Source: JAPLDB01 sp038206355
Lineage (GTDB): Bacteria; Bacteroidota; Bacteroidia; AKYH767-A; 2013-40CM-41-45
DNA length: 64,000 nt
NCBI GenBank assembly: GCA_038206355.1
Contig: JBBRAY010000010.1
Coordinates: forward strand, 25,027-89,026
Direction of reading: 5' to 3'
Shown here: positions 38,782 to 49,096 of the stretch, piece after piece
Layout of the letters: every line of letters starts with the position of its first letter
Position numbering within the stretch: the stretch's first letter is position 1
Made by a program: the position numbers and the translations under genes
Notes under the pieces: generated by a model
The model's database searches: none
Told to the model about the DNA's origin: nothing
Seen by the model: only the letters and a program-made list of their open reading frames with translations

Positions 38782-40011
38782 TCAGCTGATGGCTATTTTC
38801 AACACACCCAGTTCTTTTCCCACTTTTGTAAAAGCAGCAATGGCAGTATCAATATGATCCCGCTCATGCGCCGCTGAAAGTTGTACGCGGATGCGGGCAT
38901 TTCCTTTGGCCACCACAGGAAAGAAAAATCCTGTTACATAAATTCCTTCATCTAAAAGTTTTGTGGCAAAATCCTGTGCAAGCTTTGCTTCATACAACAT
39001 GATCGGAACAATTGGATGTTCACCCTGCTCGTCCGACGCAGCTTTACGCGACGGCGGAGTGATGTCAAATCCCGCAGCAGTCATTTTATCCCGGAAATAT
39101 TTTGTGTTTTCCCAGAGTTTATCACGCAATGCAGTCGTCTCGCTGAGCATGTCAATCACGGCAATAGAAGCACCCACAATTGAAGGAGCCAGTGAATTCG
39201 AAAACAAATAAGGTCGAGAACGCTGACGGAGCATTTCAATAATTTCTTTTCTTCCTGATGTAAATCCTCCCATTGCACCACCCAGTGCTTTTCCCAGTGT
39301 TCCTGTGATGATGTCAATCCTTCCCATCACATTCCTGTATTCATGCGTACCACGTCCGGTCTTTCCCATAAATCCTGACGCATGACATTCATCAATCATC
39401 ACCAGTGCTTTGTACTTATCAGCGAGTTCACAAATTTTATCAAGTTGCGCAATGGTACCGTCCATGCTGAATACACCATCAGTCACAATCATTCGGTGGC
39501 GGAGGTGTTGTGTTTCCTGTAGTATTTTTTCCAGCTCCTCCATCGTATTGTGCTTGTAACGAAATCGCTGGGCCTTGCACAAACGAACGCCGTCAATGAT
39601 TGAAGCGTGGTTCAGTTCATCACTGATCAATGCATCATTTTCATTAAGTAATGGTTCAAATACGCCGCCGTTGGCATCGAAGGCTGCTGCATATAATATG
39701 GTGTCTTCTGTTCCAAGAAAGTACGAAATCTTTTCTTCCAACGTTTTGTGGATGTCCTGGGTACCGCAGATAAAACGTACAGAACTCATTCCGTAGCCAT
39801 GTGAATCTATCGCCTTCTTAGCCGCTTCAATTACTTTCGGATGTGATGACAATCCCAAATAATTATTCGCACAGAAATTCAGTACCGGTTTTCCATTGGC
39901 GGTAATCTCCGCTCCCTGCGGAGTACTGATGATGCGCTCCTGCTTGTAGAGTCCGTCGGATTTGATTTCTTCAAGCTCCTTTTGCAGATTGGGTTTTAGG
40001 GTGTCGTACAT
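38782..40011 (-). CDS. kbl: Glycine C-acetyltransferase (2-amino-3-ketobutyrate CoA ligase)
   Basis: A 409-residue PLP-dependent alpha-oxoamine synthase: GKPVLNFCANNYLGLSSHP, SVRFICGTQDIHKTLEEKI, DECHASGFMGKTGRGTHEY, and the PLP-lysine segment ITGTLGKALGGAMGGFTSGR. It makes or cleaves 2-amino-3-ketobutyrate in threonine degradation. Length is typical. A threonine dehydrogenase gene is not in this window. The related 8-amino-7-oxononanoate synthase is an alternative, less likely from the N-terminal and active-site context. Confidence 0.9.
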   Translation of the reverse strand: MYDTLKPNLQKELEEIKSDGLYKQERIISTPQGAEITANGKPVLNFCANNYLGLSSHPKVIEAAKKAIDSHGYGMSSVRFICGTQDIHKTLEEKISYFLGTEDTILYAAAFDANGGVFEPLLNENDALISDELNHASIIDGVRLCKAQRFRYKHNTMEELEKILQETQHLRHRMIVTDGVFSMDGTIAQLDKICELADKYKALVMIDECHASGFMGKTGRGTHEYRNVMGRIDIITGTLGKALGGAMGGFTSGRKEIIEMLRQRSRPYLFSNSLAPSIVGASIAVIDMLSETTALRDKLWENTKYFRDKMTAAGFDITPPSRKAASDEQGEHPIVPIMLYEAKLAQDFATKLLDEGIYVTGFFFPVVAKGNARIRVQLSAAHERDHIDTAIAAFTKVGKELGVLKIAIS

Positions 40012-40067
40012 AGTGGTTGTTCGAATAACTAATAAGTGCGAATATACGAATTGCGAATTTCTGAGGA

Positions 40068-40490
40068 TTACTCAATCACCAGTTTTTGTGTAAAAAACTT
40101 TTCTTCATCATTCACGCGGACAAAATAAATACCCGGAATATGATTTAAATTAATTGTTTGACTGTTGTGATGAAATGGAAATCTGTAAATGATTTCTCCT
40201 AGCGGAGTAAAGATTTCGATTGTACCGCCATTTATCTCCCTGGAAGTTATGGTAAAACAACTCTTTGTCGGATTTGGGTATATTGAAATAAGGGGTTTTG
40301 CGAAATCTTCATCAACAGAAACCTGCACGCACAAAGCATGTGGAATTATTTGTGTCGAAAAAGAGGTGGAAGGGATTACCAAGACAAAGGAATCACTGAT
40401 AGATGTTGGATAAAATGGCATTATACTCCCCATGCTGGCCGAAGAATTATTGGTACTTATGTTTACAAGGGTATCAACTCCATAGTCGAA
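40068..40490 (-). pseudogene. C-terminal fragment of a T9SS cargo protein
   Basis: The 122 residues from the first ATG (40433) end in a T9SS type A sorting domain: LISIYPNPTKSCFTITSREI, IEIFTPLGEIIYRF, IPGIYFVRVNDEEKFFTQ. The open frame extends upstream to TAA 40493-40491, but there is no signal peptide or start that would make a secreted protein. It is probably the tail of a degraded cargo gene. Confidence 0.7.
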
Positions 40491-40665
40491 TTAAAGTATG
40501 TAGGTAGGGTATAAACTTATTGGAAATGTTTGAAGAATTTTAACAATCCGACCTCTGGCAAACCACCCGTTGTATCCTTTCTCATTTGTACATTCGTACC
40601 TGATTCGCCAGCCTATCTTTAGGCAGGTACTTCGGCGAGATTACAACTGCCTTTGATCCCTCAGC

Positions 40666-41772
40666 TCACAATAGCTCAAACACCTTCCCCGGCAGCGCCT
40701 TCAGCATCCCGTCAAATTCAAGATTCAACAACGTACTTGAAACTTTATGTACAGGAAGTCCCGAATGAATCATCAACGTATCAATATCAGTCTTACCTTT
40801 TTCTTTCAACAAGTCAACCAAAACTTTTTCTTCAGGATTCAGATCCCTGAAAATACTTAGCTGTTTTTTGGGCTTCGATTTTTGTGTAGTATTCCAATTC
40901 ATCAGTTCAGCAATGTGCTCAGCATTTTCTACCAGCGCAGCTTTATTCATCCTGATGTAATCATTACAACCCTGCGAGTACGTTGAATTGGCGCGCCCCG
41001 GTATTGCAAAGACTTCACGGTTGTAGCCATTGGCAATGTCGGCAGTGATCAATGCGCCGCCCTTGAGCGCTGATTCAATAATGATAACAGCATCCACCAT
41101 CCCCGCCACAATCCTGTTGCGCGATGGAAAATTTTCTCTGTCGGGATTAGTTTTTGAAATGAACTCAGTAAGCACGCCGCCATGCCGAACCATTTTTTCT
41201 GCCGTTGGTTTATGTACAGCAGGATAAATGCGGTCAAGTCCATGCGCCATCACACCAATCGTCGGTAAATTATTTTTCACGCATGCCTTGTGGGCGATGA
41301 TATCAATGCCATATGCAAGTCCGCTCACAACAACTGCATCGTACTTCACCAGCTCAGCCACGATTTGCTCAGTCATCTCTTTTCCATAAGGTGTAGAATT
41401 TCGAGTACCTACAATGGCCACCATTCGCTCTGCATTCATATTGCTACTTCCCTTAAAGTAAAGAAGCGGAGGTGCATCATCGCAGTTTTTGAGACGCAAC
41501 GGATAGTCCGGTTCCGTATAAAACAGCGTAGTGATTTTATGTTTACGTATAAATTCAACCTCCTTCTCAGCGCGGTCAAATACTGCATGACTTGAAATCG
41601 CCGCAGCGCGCTCTGCTCCTATACCGGGAACCCTTTCGAGGTTTGCCTTTTTCTTTTTGAAAATATTCTCCACGCTTCCACAATAACTCACGAGATTTTT
41701 GGCAAGTACAGGCCCGACACCGGGAAGGAGCGTTAATGCAATTTGATATTTCAGTTGTTCGTCAGCGTTCAA
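40666..41772 (-). CDS. dprA: DNA-processing protein DprA
   Basis: A 368-residue DprA: N-terminal SAM/HhH-like region (LPGVGPVLAKNLVSYCG, ERVPGIGAERAAAI), the Rossmann core VAIVGTRNSTPYGKEMTEQI, VVVSGLAYGIDIIAHKAC, FPSRNRIVAGMVDAVIII and KGGALITADIANGYNREVFA, and a C-terminal winged-helix segment. DprA loads RecA on incoming single-stranded DNA during natural transformation. Divergent from the TonB receptor at 41829. Normal length. Confidence 0.95.
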   Translation of the reverse strand: MNADEQLKYQIALTLLPGVGPVLAKNLVSYCGSVENIFKKKKANLERVPGIGAERAAAISSHAVFDRAEKEVEFIRKHKITTLFYTEPDYPLRLKNCDDAPPLLYFKGSSNMNAERMVAIVGTRNSTPYGKEMTEQIVAELVKYDAVVVSGLAYGIDIIAHKACVKNNLPTIGVMAHGLDRIYPAVHKPTAEKMVRHGGVLTEFISKTNPDRENFPSRNRIVAGMVDAVIIIESALKGGALITADIANGYNREVFAIPGRANSTYSQGCNDYIRMNKAALVENAEHIAELMNWNTTQKSKPKKQLSIFRDLNPEEKVLVDLLKEKGKTDIDTLMIHSGLPVHKVSSTLLNLEFDGMLKALPGKVFELL

Positions 41773-41828
41773 GTGGGGAATCTTTATTTACTTTGGTCGC
41801 ATTAAAAATACAGAAATCATTTTCACAG

Positions 41829-44159
41829 ATGAAAAAAATTATAGCAGGCGTTTTTATCCTTTTCATTTTTATGGATGCCCGTGCGCAGTTTGCAACCGTT
41901 TCCGGACGTGTCATTTCGAAGGCAGACATGACTCCTCTACCGGGCGTTTCTGTGATCATGGATCAGAATTCAGGAGGGACTTCCACTGATATTGACGGAA
42001 ATTATTCCCTTCCTGTGGAAGAAGGAAAACACACCCTCACTTTCCGGATGATAGGAATGAAGGAACAGAAGGAGAATATTTCACTTGTAAAAGATGAAAA
42101 TAAAATCCTTATTATAATGTTAGAAGATGACGCAAAAGAGCTGGGTGTAGTCGTGGTAAGCGCCGGAAAATTTGAACAGAAGCTGGAAGAAGTAACGGTG
42201 AGTATGAATGTCATCAGACCTTCAATGGTCGAAAACAGAAACACCACAACCATGGAAGAAGCACTCGACCAGTCGCCATCAGTAAGTATCATCGACGGAC
42301 AAGCCAATATCCGCGGAGGCAGCGGATGGAGCTATGGTGCCGGAAGCCGGGTGTTGATTCTGGTTGATGATCTACCCCAACTAACTTCCGATGCAGGAGA
42401 TGCCAAATGGAGTTTTCTTCCGGTGGAAAATCTGGAACAGATAGAAGTAATAAAAGGTGCTTCATCGGTATTGTATGGCTCGTCGGCAATGAACGGAGTG
42501 ATCAACGTGCGGACTGCTTATCCAAAATCAACACCTCAAACGCGCATCAATGTATTTTCCGGTTTCTATGACACCAACCAGAAAATGAAACTGAATGATA
42601 CCATTTATAACCTCAACCCGAGTGGTAGCATCAGTCAGAAAATTTCAGGGATCAATTTCCTTCATAGCAGGCAAATCAAAAACCTCGATCTCGTGGTGGG
42701 CGCACACATGCTCATTGACGAAGGTTATCGTTTAGGCGAATACGAAGACCGCGCACGATTTAATTTTAATCTTCGTTACCGGATTAAAAATATTGAAGGG
42801 TTAAGTTGTGGCATTAATTTCAATACACAGATAGCAAATGGTACCGTGTTTTTTATCTGGCAGGATGATACCACCGGCGCTTACCTTCCCAGGGGTGGTA
42901 TCGGAGAAGGAACATCGCTGAGCGGATACATCACACGCCGCACCAACATGGATCCTTACATTACCTATGTTACCGGAGGCGGGAGTACGCATAAAATCAG
43001 GACGAGATATTTCCGCACCAACAATGAAAACACCACAAACCAGGAATCGATAGCAAATTTTTATTATGGTGAATACCAGTACCAGAAAAAATTCTCGGAA
43101 GTACTTACGCTGAGTGGCGGGCTTGTAGCAACCGCTTCAAAAATTAAAAGTGAACTATACCACGACCATACCGGAAACACACTTGCCGGATATCTGCAGG
43201 CCGATGCAAAATTATTTCACCGTCTGATCCTCTCTGCAGGTGCGCGTGTTGAACAGAACAAACTCGATTCTGCAAAAGACAAACTTACTCCTGTTTTTCG
43301 TGCGGGAATGAATTACAAATTACTTGAACACACCAATCTCAGGGCATCTTACGGACAAGGTTACCGCTATCCTTCAGTTGCAGAAAAATATATCAGAACG
43401 CAGGTAAGTGGTCTCGACATTTATCCGAACGACTCTCTTGAAAGCGAAAAAGGATTTTCTGTTGAAGTTGGAATCATGCAGGGACTGAAACTTGGCGGAT
43501 GGAAAGGATACCTCGATGTGGCGGCATTCTACACAGAGTATAGCAACATGATTGAATTTACATATTCGGTATGGGACCGCAATCCGATTCCTCCGTCTTA
43601 TGGCATTGGATTCAAAGCGCTGAACATCGGCAATACCAGGATTAAAGGATTTGACGCAGCACTGATAGGGGAAGGTAACCTCGGGCCATTCCGCATTTCC
43701 ACTTCTGCAGGTTATACGTACCTGATTCCTGAAGTCACCTATTATGATTCGGCCTATATCATCGCACAATATGCCATTGATAAAACCGCCTACCTGGGAA
43801 GCGATTCCAGCAATTTTCTGAAGTACCGTTCTTCTCATTTATTTAAGGGAGAAATCGACATCGGATACAAGAAATTTTCTTTGGGTGTAAGTGCGCGGTA
43901 TAACAGCTTCATGAAAAACATTGACAAACTTTTTGTGAATTATCCCCTCGGCGATTTCATTACCCCCGGCGTAAGGCATTACAGGAACAGTCGTAAAACG
44001 GGTGACCTGATTTTTGATGCACGCCTTTCAAGTCAGATCACCGCCAACGTGAAATTTGCCGTGATCGTAAAAAACGTGTTCAACTATATTTACATGCAGC
44101 GGCCAACGGATATGCAACCACCACGTACCTTTACGGGTCAGATCACCATTACCTTCTGA
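41829..44159 (+). CDS. TonB-dependent receptor (substrate unknown)
   Basis: A 776-residue outer-membrane receptor beginning MKKIIAGVFILFIFMDARAQ (signal peptide). A CarboxypepD_reg-like domain follows (ISKADMTPLPGVSVIMDQN), then the plug with NIRGGSGWSYGAGSRVLILV and EVIKGASSVLYGSSAMNGVI, and a long barrel to RPTDMQPPRTFTGQITITF. SusC-like but without a SusD partner nearby. The ATG at 41829 is chosen over an in-frame upstream start at 41736 because the signal peptide starts there. No riboswitch or Fur-like site was seen upstream. Confidence 0.92.
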   Translation: MKKIIAGVFILFIFMDARAQFATVSGRVISKADMTPLPGVSVIMDQNSGGTSTDIDGNYSLPVEEGKHTLTFRMIGMKEQKENISLVKDENKILIIMLEDDAKELGVVVVSAGKFEQKLEEVTVSMNVIRPSMVENRNTTTMEEALDQSPSVSIIDGQANIRGGSGWSYGAGSRVLILVDDLPQLTSDAGDAKWSFLPVENLEQIEVIKGASSVLYGSSAMNGVINVRTAYPKSTPQTRINVFSGFYDTNQKMKLNDTIYNLNPSGSISQKISGINFLHSRQIKNLDLVVGAHMLIDEGYRLGEYEDRARFNFNLRYRIKNIEGLSCGINFNTQIANGTVFFIWQDDTTGAYLPRGGIGEGTSLSGYITRRTNMDPYITYVTGGGSTHKIRTRYFRTNNENTTNQESIANFYYGEYQYQKKFSEVLTLSGGLVATASKIKSELYHDHTGNTLAGYLQADAKLFHRLILSAGARVEQNKLDSAKDKLTPVFRAGMNYKLLEHTNLRASYGQGYRYPSVAEKYIRTQVSGLDIYPNDSLESEKGFSVEVGIMQGLKLGGWKGYLDVAAFYTEYSNMIEFTYSVWDRNPIPPSYGIGFKALNIGNTRIKGFDAALIGEGNLGPFRISTSAGYTYLIPEVTYYDSAYIIAQYAIDKTAYLGSDSSNFLKYRSSHLFKGEIDIGYKKFSLGVSARYNSFMKNIDKLFVNYPLGDFITPGVRHYRNSRKTGDLIFDARLSSQITANVKFAVIVKNVFNYIYMQRPTDMQPPRTFTGQITITF

Positions 44160-44194
44160 GCACCGGATGAAGGTCTGTATTTGTTGAAAAATAT

Positions 44195-44226
44195 TTGAGC
44201 AACAAAACAATTTAGAATTATTTTTG
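44195..44226 (+). promoter_or_regulatory. Promoter of kdsB
   Basis: TTG 44195-44197, 21-nt spacer and TATTTTTG at 44219-44226 match the Bacteroidetes promoter; the ATG at 44249 lies 22 bp downstream. Confidence 0.65.
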
Positions 44227-44248
44227 CTGACGCTGATTCAAACCACCC

Positions 44249-44989
44249 ATGAAAATTCTCGGAATCGTTCCGGCCCGTTACAACTCTACCCGTTTCCCCG
44301 GTAAACCGCTTGCTGATATCAATGGCAAGAGTATGATTCAACGTGTGTTTGAACAATGCTCGCTTTCCAAAAAACTTTCCAGAATTGTTATTGCAACGGA
44401 TGATGAGCGCATTGCAAATCACGTACGGGATTTCGGCGGACAACTGATGATGACGTCACCCCAGCACCAGAGCGGGACTGACCGATGTGCGGAAATTATC
44501 AGGAACGATGCAGAGAACGGATGGGATGCTGTGATCAATATTCAGGGCGATGAACCTTACATTCATCCCGACCAGATTGATTTATTGTGCTCTGTTTTTG
44601 AGAACAAAGAAGCAACCATTGCTACGCTGGTAAAAAAAATTACTTCACCGGACGAATTATTTAACCACAATAACGTGAAAGTGATTCTGAATAAACGAGG
44701 AGAAGCCATCTATTTCAGTCGTTCACCGATTCCATACAACAGAAATTTTCCCGAGCAGGAATGGCTGAAGTATTCCACTTATTACAAGCACATTGGAATA
44801 TATGGTTATCGATCTTCAATATTGAAAGAGATTTCAGAATTACCCAAAACCAATCTTGAAATTACTGAATCCCTGGAGCAGTTGCGCTGGATCGAAAATG
44901 GCTACACCATTCATGCCGAGGTAACTTCGCTCGAAAGCATTGCCATTGATACGCCGGAAGATTTACTGAAGGTAAAAGCCGGAGTATAA
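44249..44989 (+). CDS. kdsB: 3-deoxy-manno-octulosonate cytidylyltransferase
   Basis: A 246-residue CMP-Kdo synthetase: IVPARYNSTRFPGKPLADIN at the N-terminus, IATDDERIANHVRDFGG, INIQGDEPYIHPDQIDLLC, and FSRSPIPYNRNFP. It activates Kdo for lipid A-core assembly, so the cell makes LPS. Full length, its own promoter, ending 2 bp before the convergent Uma2 frame. Confidence 0.96.
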   Translation: MKILGIVPARYNSTRFPGKPLADINGKSMIQRVFEQCSLSKKLSRIVIATDDERIANHVRDFGGQLMMTSPQHQSGTDRCAEIIRNDAENGWDAVINIQGDEPYIHPDQIDLLCSVFENKEATIATLVKKITSPDELFNHNNVKVILNKRGEAIYFSRSPIPYNRNFPEQEWLKYSTYYKHIGIYGYRSSILKEISELPKTNLEITESLEQLRWIENGYTIHAEVTSLESIAIDTPEDLLKVKAGV

Positions 44990-44991
44990 AA

Positions 44992-45582
44992 TCACTTCGC
45001 AAATATTTCCTCAAGATCAATTTTCAAATCAGAAAAAACGGAGGGAGATATATGCTGTAACTCCGAAAATACTTTTCCTTCACCATAAAGTCCATCTTCT
45101 AAAACGAAGGCAGTGACAGTTTTTTTCGAGGGATCCACCACCCAGTATTCCTTTACATGGCATCTTTGGTAGAGATAAAATTTTGTGTGAAGATCATGCC
45201 ACGAAGTGTAAGGCGATAAAATTTCAATAATCCAATCCGGGGCGCCTGAAGCTCCTTTTTCATTCAGGTTTTTGTCAGTGCAAAAAATACTTAGGTCGGG
45301 CTGCACAACAATTTCGTTTTCTGATTCAGAAAGACGAACATCGAAAGGCGCTGAATATACTTCTGCATTTTTGCTTTTCAGAAAATTATAAATTGCTGCA
45401 AACAATCGCCCGGAAATTAATTGATGATTACGCCCCGGAGCAGGAGTCAAATCACTTACAATTGATGGCCCTTCCACTTTCTAATAGGCGACACCATCAA
45501 TAATCTCCCACCGTTTACCTTCATTCCATGTGAGGTAATCAGCATAGGTATATCCGCCTCGCCCTTCAATCGGTCGTGCCAT
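44992..45582 (-). pseudogene. Uma2 family (DUF820) nuclease-like protein, interrupted by an in-frame TAG
   Basis: The full-length frame starts ATG 45582 (MARPIEGRGGYTYADYLTWN, then EGKRWEIIDGVAY) and would run to 44992, 196 residues, but codon 45483-45481 is TAG. Downstream the frame continues KVEGPSIVSDLTPAPGRNHQ, VQPDLSIFCTDKN, ASGAPDWIIEILSP, LYQRCHVKEYWVVDPSKKTV, the PD-(D/E)XK-like core of Uma2. A restart at GTG 45477 could give the shorter 161-residue form. Uma2 proteins are abundant, expanded putative endonucleases. So this copy is decaying, or the stop is an error. Confidence 0.75.
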
Positions 45583-45711
45583 TGCTATGAATTTGAAATG
45601 CTAAAATAGTCGAATCAGTTTTCTTTTGCAATCCAATATAATAGAAGATTTTCGATTGAAAAGGGTTAGGAAATTACAATGACCAATGAATCCATTAAGA
45701 TTTTTTTCAGA

Positions 45712-47025
45712 TCATCCGTATAAACCACTCTTGTAAAATTTTAAGCAGCGTTCCCTGGCATAATCATATTCTACAATCCGTTTGGGATAAGAAGTCTTCT
45801 GAAATTCAGGAACCCAGCGTTTGATATAAGTAAATTCAGGATCAAACTTTTTCGTCTGTGCATCCATATTGAATATACGGAAGTATGGCGCTGCATCGCA
45901 TCCGGTACCCGCACTCCATTGCCAGTTTCCATTGTTACTTGCCAGTTCGTAATCAAGCAGCTTTTCAGCAAAATAAGATTCACCCCACCGCCAGTCAATC
46001 AATAAATATTTGGTGAGAAAACATGCAGTCAGCATCCTGACCCTGTTATGCATAAACCCCGTCTCATTCAGTTCGCGCATACCCGCGTCCACGATGGGAT
46101 ATCCTGTTTCTCCATTGCACCACTTCGCAAAACTTCGCTCATCGTTTTTCCAAATTAGTCTTTCATAGTTTTTTCTGAAAGGTGCATTCACAACGTGCGG
46201 AAAATGCCGGAGAATCTGAATGAAAAATTCCCGCCAGATGATTTCATTAACCCACGTATCACTGAGATTCCATGCCTTGCGGACAAGCTCCCGCACACTT
46301 ACAGTCCCAAAACGCAAATGAATACCGATGTGTGTTGTTCCATGAATAGCAGGGAGATTTCTTGTATCGGTATAATTTAAAATCAGATTTTTATCAATGA
46401 CATCCGCCGGGAAATGAACTTCTGAATCAAAGAATCCGGCTTCCTTCAATGATATAAATGGACCGGGCTTCATTTTTTTAAATGCAGAAAAATATTTTTC
46501 AGTTGGAAATGATTTTAAAAAAGCACTCTTGTTGTCAACAACTTTTGCCCTCCATTTTTTCATATACGGCGTAAAGACCGTATACGGAGATCCGTCATCT
46601 TTGCCCACTTCATTATTTTCAAAAATAACATGGTCCTTATAAGTATGAAACGAACAGTTCTTAGAATCAAGAAATTCATTTACCTCACCATCTCTTTGAA
46701 TAGCATAAGGTTCATAGTCTTTATTTGCATAAATACTTTTGACGTTAAACTCATCCAGTATTCTTTTCCATACTTCAACCGGTTTGCCATAACGGACAAT
46801 CAGTACTGATCCGTGTTTTATTAATTCTTCATTTATTTTCTTTAGCTGCCTGTAAATAAAGATAATGCGCTTGTCCTTTTTATTTTCAAGACGATCCAGA
46901 ATATCAGAATCAAAAATAAATAAACAGATAACAGGACGACCGAAGCGCAACGCATGGGTAAGACCGGCATTATCATGTAAACGTAAATCTCTCCGAAACC
47001 AGAAAGCGGCAATATCTTCTTTCAT
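45712..47025 (-). CDS. phrB: Deoxyribodipyrimidine photolyase
   Basis: A 437-residue class I photolyase: WFRRDLRLHDNAGLTHALRF at the N-terminus (antenna Rossmann domain) and the FAD-binding half with NEIIWREFFIQILRHFP, NGETGYPIVDAGMRELNETG, HNRVRMLTACFLTKYLLIDW, NNGNWQWSAGTGCDAAPYFR, IKRWVPEF. It repairs cyclobutane pyrimidine dimers using light. Distinction from cryptochrome is not possible with certainty by eye, but the WxW-type electron-transfer Trps favour a repair enzyme. Confidence 0.93.
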   Translation of the reverse strand: MKEDIAAFWFRRDLRLHDNAGLTHALRFGRPVICLFIFDSDILDRLENKKDKRIIFIYRQLKKINEELIKHGSVLIVRYGKPVEVWKRILDEFNVKSIYANKDYEPYAIQRDGEVNEFLDSKNCSFHTYKDHVIFENNEVGKDDGSPYTVFTPYMKKWRAKVVDNKSAFLKSFPTEKYFSAFKKMKPGPFISLKEAGFFDSEVHFPADVIDKNLILNYTDTRNLPAIHGTTHIGIHLRFGTVSVRELVRKAWNLSDTWVNEIIWREFFIQILRHFPHVVNAPFRKNYERLIWKNDERSFAKWCNGETGYPIVDAGMRELNETGFMHNRVRMLTACFLTKYLLIDWRWGESYFAEKLLDYELASNNGNWQWSAGTGCDAAPYFRIFNMDAQTKKFDPEFTYIKRWVPEFQKTSYPKRIVEYDYARERCLKFYKSGLYG

Positions 47026-47087
47026 AAAAAACGATCTGATAGAAACGCCTTATGCGATGAATAGTTTAATAATACCGTTGAAAGTTT

Positions 47088-48530
47088 TTAAATGTCCATC
47101 GGACAGCCCCCTTTGTTGCTGTACCTTTTCTTCAGCATGCAGGAATTGAACTTGAAACCGAAAAAAAAATCTAAACTCCGCACGTCAGAACCCACAAAAG
47201 AAAGCAGACGATCGGTGCCAAGTACAAAAAACAAATAACGAATCGCCACTCCAAGATAAACATGTTCATATTCATAAACATTTGCAGAGACCGATGCTTC
47301 AAACTTTCTTGACTCATAACGGGGAACCAATGCAATAGAATTGGCACGCAATACTTCTTGATCCGAAAAACGCAATCGCTGCACTGCACTCAGGTTGGCA
47401 TACCAACGCGGCTTGATGCAATAGTCAAACTGTAAACTTGCAGCAGCAGGCATCAGTATTCCGAAGCGGTCTGATGCAAGCGAACTTCCTGAATGTGCGC
47501 TGAGCTGCGCGTCAAAATCTTCAACACCATCAAACTTTGCCGTGTCAATATAATTCCATTGCACAGCACCATCATTGATAAGGTATCGTGAAGCTCCGCG
47601 GTTAAAATGAACGTAGCCGAGATCAATCAGTGATGCGCCAACTTTAAAATCATAACGCTTTCTTCTGTCAGCGTCCTTTCCGCATTCATAAGCACCCGCG
47701 TTGCGGTTATAAATATAAATAGCCCCAAGGTCTGCGCTTCCGCCAAAGCCCTTGATGCTGAGTAGTCCGCCGTTATTGCCCGGTACGGCATGACCGTAAT
47801 CAAGATTAACATGATTCATGTAAAGCGAATTGCTGTCGGGAATAATGTATTCTCCCACATCAGCATGCAGGTACATTCCATCAAATGCCACAATGCCATT
47901 GATGGTTGTGCCCCATGCAAGCCAGTTCGGATCTCTGTCAGTAAGAACTTTTGCATAAGTAAATCCGATCTCTCCAAACAACAATCCTGCTGCATCCATC
48001 TGAAGATCACGGAAAACAACTTTCTGCAACGGCGCATAATCAAACTTTGTATAAAATGCTTTTGCAAAAGGAGTCGGAACATTATTGGCAGAAGCCACCA
48101 TGCGCATCGCCGTATGTACAGCCCATGCTTTTGAATTTTTATTTCTGATGTAGGAAGGCCCGAGCAACAAACCGTTGACGTATGCATGCCTGTTGATGGA
48201 ATTTTTATACTCAACAAACGTGGTTTCATTCGTTGTTGTCCCGTCACCTGTTGTTGACGTTTTAGTTTTCAGGTCAGAAATTTTTGGCAGGTAGAGATAG
48301 TTGTTGTCATAAAAAATATCTCCTGCAAGTATATTCACTTCATACTCGTATGGAACGCCAACAATACCTGCCGGATTCAGGTGCAATCCCATCACACCTG
48401 CATAATTGCTGTTGGCATAGCCCCACATTTCCTGGGCATGAACAGAGTGAGAAATACAAAAGAAAGAAAACAGAAATATGATTCTTGCTTTCCAAAAGAG
48501 GGTGTGATATTTTCTTTTTGAAGCAGCCAT
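47088..48530 (-). CDS. DUF5723 family outer-membrane protein
   Basis: A 480-residue protein with a cleavable signal peptide after a short basic N-terminus (IIFLFSFFCISHSVHAQ). The N-terminal mature segment SNYAGVMGLHLNPAGIVG is the DUF5723 hallmark, followed by beta strands to the end; typical of an outer-membrane beta-barrel of the FadL-like shape found in Bacteroidetes gliding/T9SS bacteria. The final residues KKRYSNKGGCPMDI extend beyond a normal barrel end. Function unknown. Transcribed alone. Confidence 0.85.
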   Translation of the reverse strand: MAASKRKYHTLFWKARIIFLFSFFCISHSVHAQEMWGYANSNYAGVMGLHLNPAGIVGVPYEYEVNILAGDIFYDNNYLYLPKISDLKTKTSTTGDGTTTNETTFVEYKNSINRHAYVNGLLLGPSYIRNKNSKAWAVHTAMRMVASANNVPTPFAKAFYTKFDYAPLQKVVFRDLQMDAAGLLFGEIGFTYAKVLTDRDPNWLAWGTTINGIVAFDGMYLHADVGEYIIPDSNSLYMNHVNLDYGHAVPGNNGGLLSIKGFGGSADLGAIYIYNRNAGAYECGKDADRRKRYDFKVGASLIDLGYVHFNRGASRYLINDGAVQWNYIDTAKFDGVEDFDAQLSAHSGSSLASDRFGILMPAAASLQFDYCIKPRWYANLSAVQRLRFSDQEVLRANSIALVPRYESRKFEASVSANVYEYEHVYLGVAIRYLFFVLGTDRLLSFVGSDVRSLDFFFGFKFNSCMLKKRYSNKGGCPMDI

Positions 48531-48607
48531 GAATTGATAACGACTAAAGTTACTACATTATTTGAGAATAAACTTGTAGAAACCGTTCTGTTGCTGGATT
48601 TCGACAA

Positions 48608-49087
48608 TCAAAGATCAAGCGACTGCTGACCGCTTTCTAGGTCAAGCAGCCACTGCTTACGCCACAAACCACCCGCATAACCAACCAGGTCGGAATTGGA
48701 TCCGATTACACGGTGACAGGGAATGATAATACCAATCGGGTTTTTTCCATTGGCAGATGCAGCAGCACGGATACTTTTTTCATCCCCGAGTTGATGCGCC
48801 AGCTGTAAATAAGAAATTGTTTTACCGAAAGGAATATTCAAAAGCTCGTCCCAAACCTTGCGTTGAAAAACACTGCCGTTTGGCTGCAACTGGAGATCAA
48901 ATTTTTTTCTCTGTCCTGAAAAATATTCATTGAGTTGTTTCGCACAATCCTTCAGTGATGCCGGAACCCTTGTCTTTACCACATGCTGACCATCCAGAAA
49001 TAAAACAGAAAAAATTACACCATGCGATCCGGTAATGGCAATCGTTCCGAGCGGAGATTCAATATGTGCTTCCTCAATGGTATTCAT
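48608..49087 (-). CDS. ogt: Methylated-DNA--protein-cysteine methyltransferase
   Basis: A 159-residue O6-alkylguanine-DNA alkyltransferase: HIESPLGTIAITGSHGVIFS, the helix FQRKVWDELLNIPFGKTISY, and the active-site IIIPCHRVIGSNSDLVGYAG with Cys accepting the alkyl group. It repairs O6-methylguanine stoichiometrically. It ends a short minus-strand run with the PaiB-like, GNAT and SDR genes. Confidence 0.95.
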   Translation of the reverse strand: MNTIEEAHIESPLGTIAITGSHGVIFSVLFLDGQHVVKTRVPASLKDCAKQLNEYFSGQRKKFDLQLQPNGSVFQRKVWDELLNIPFGKTISYLQLAHQLGDEKSIRAAASANGKNPIGIIIPCHRVIGSNSDLVGYAGGLWRKQWLLDLESGQQSLDL

Positions 49088-49096
49088 CAGAAATTA

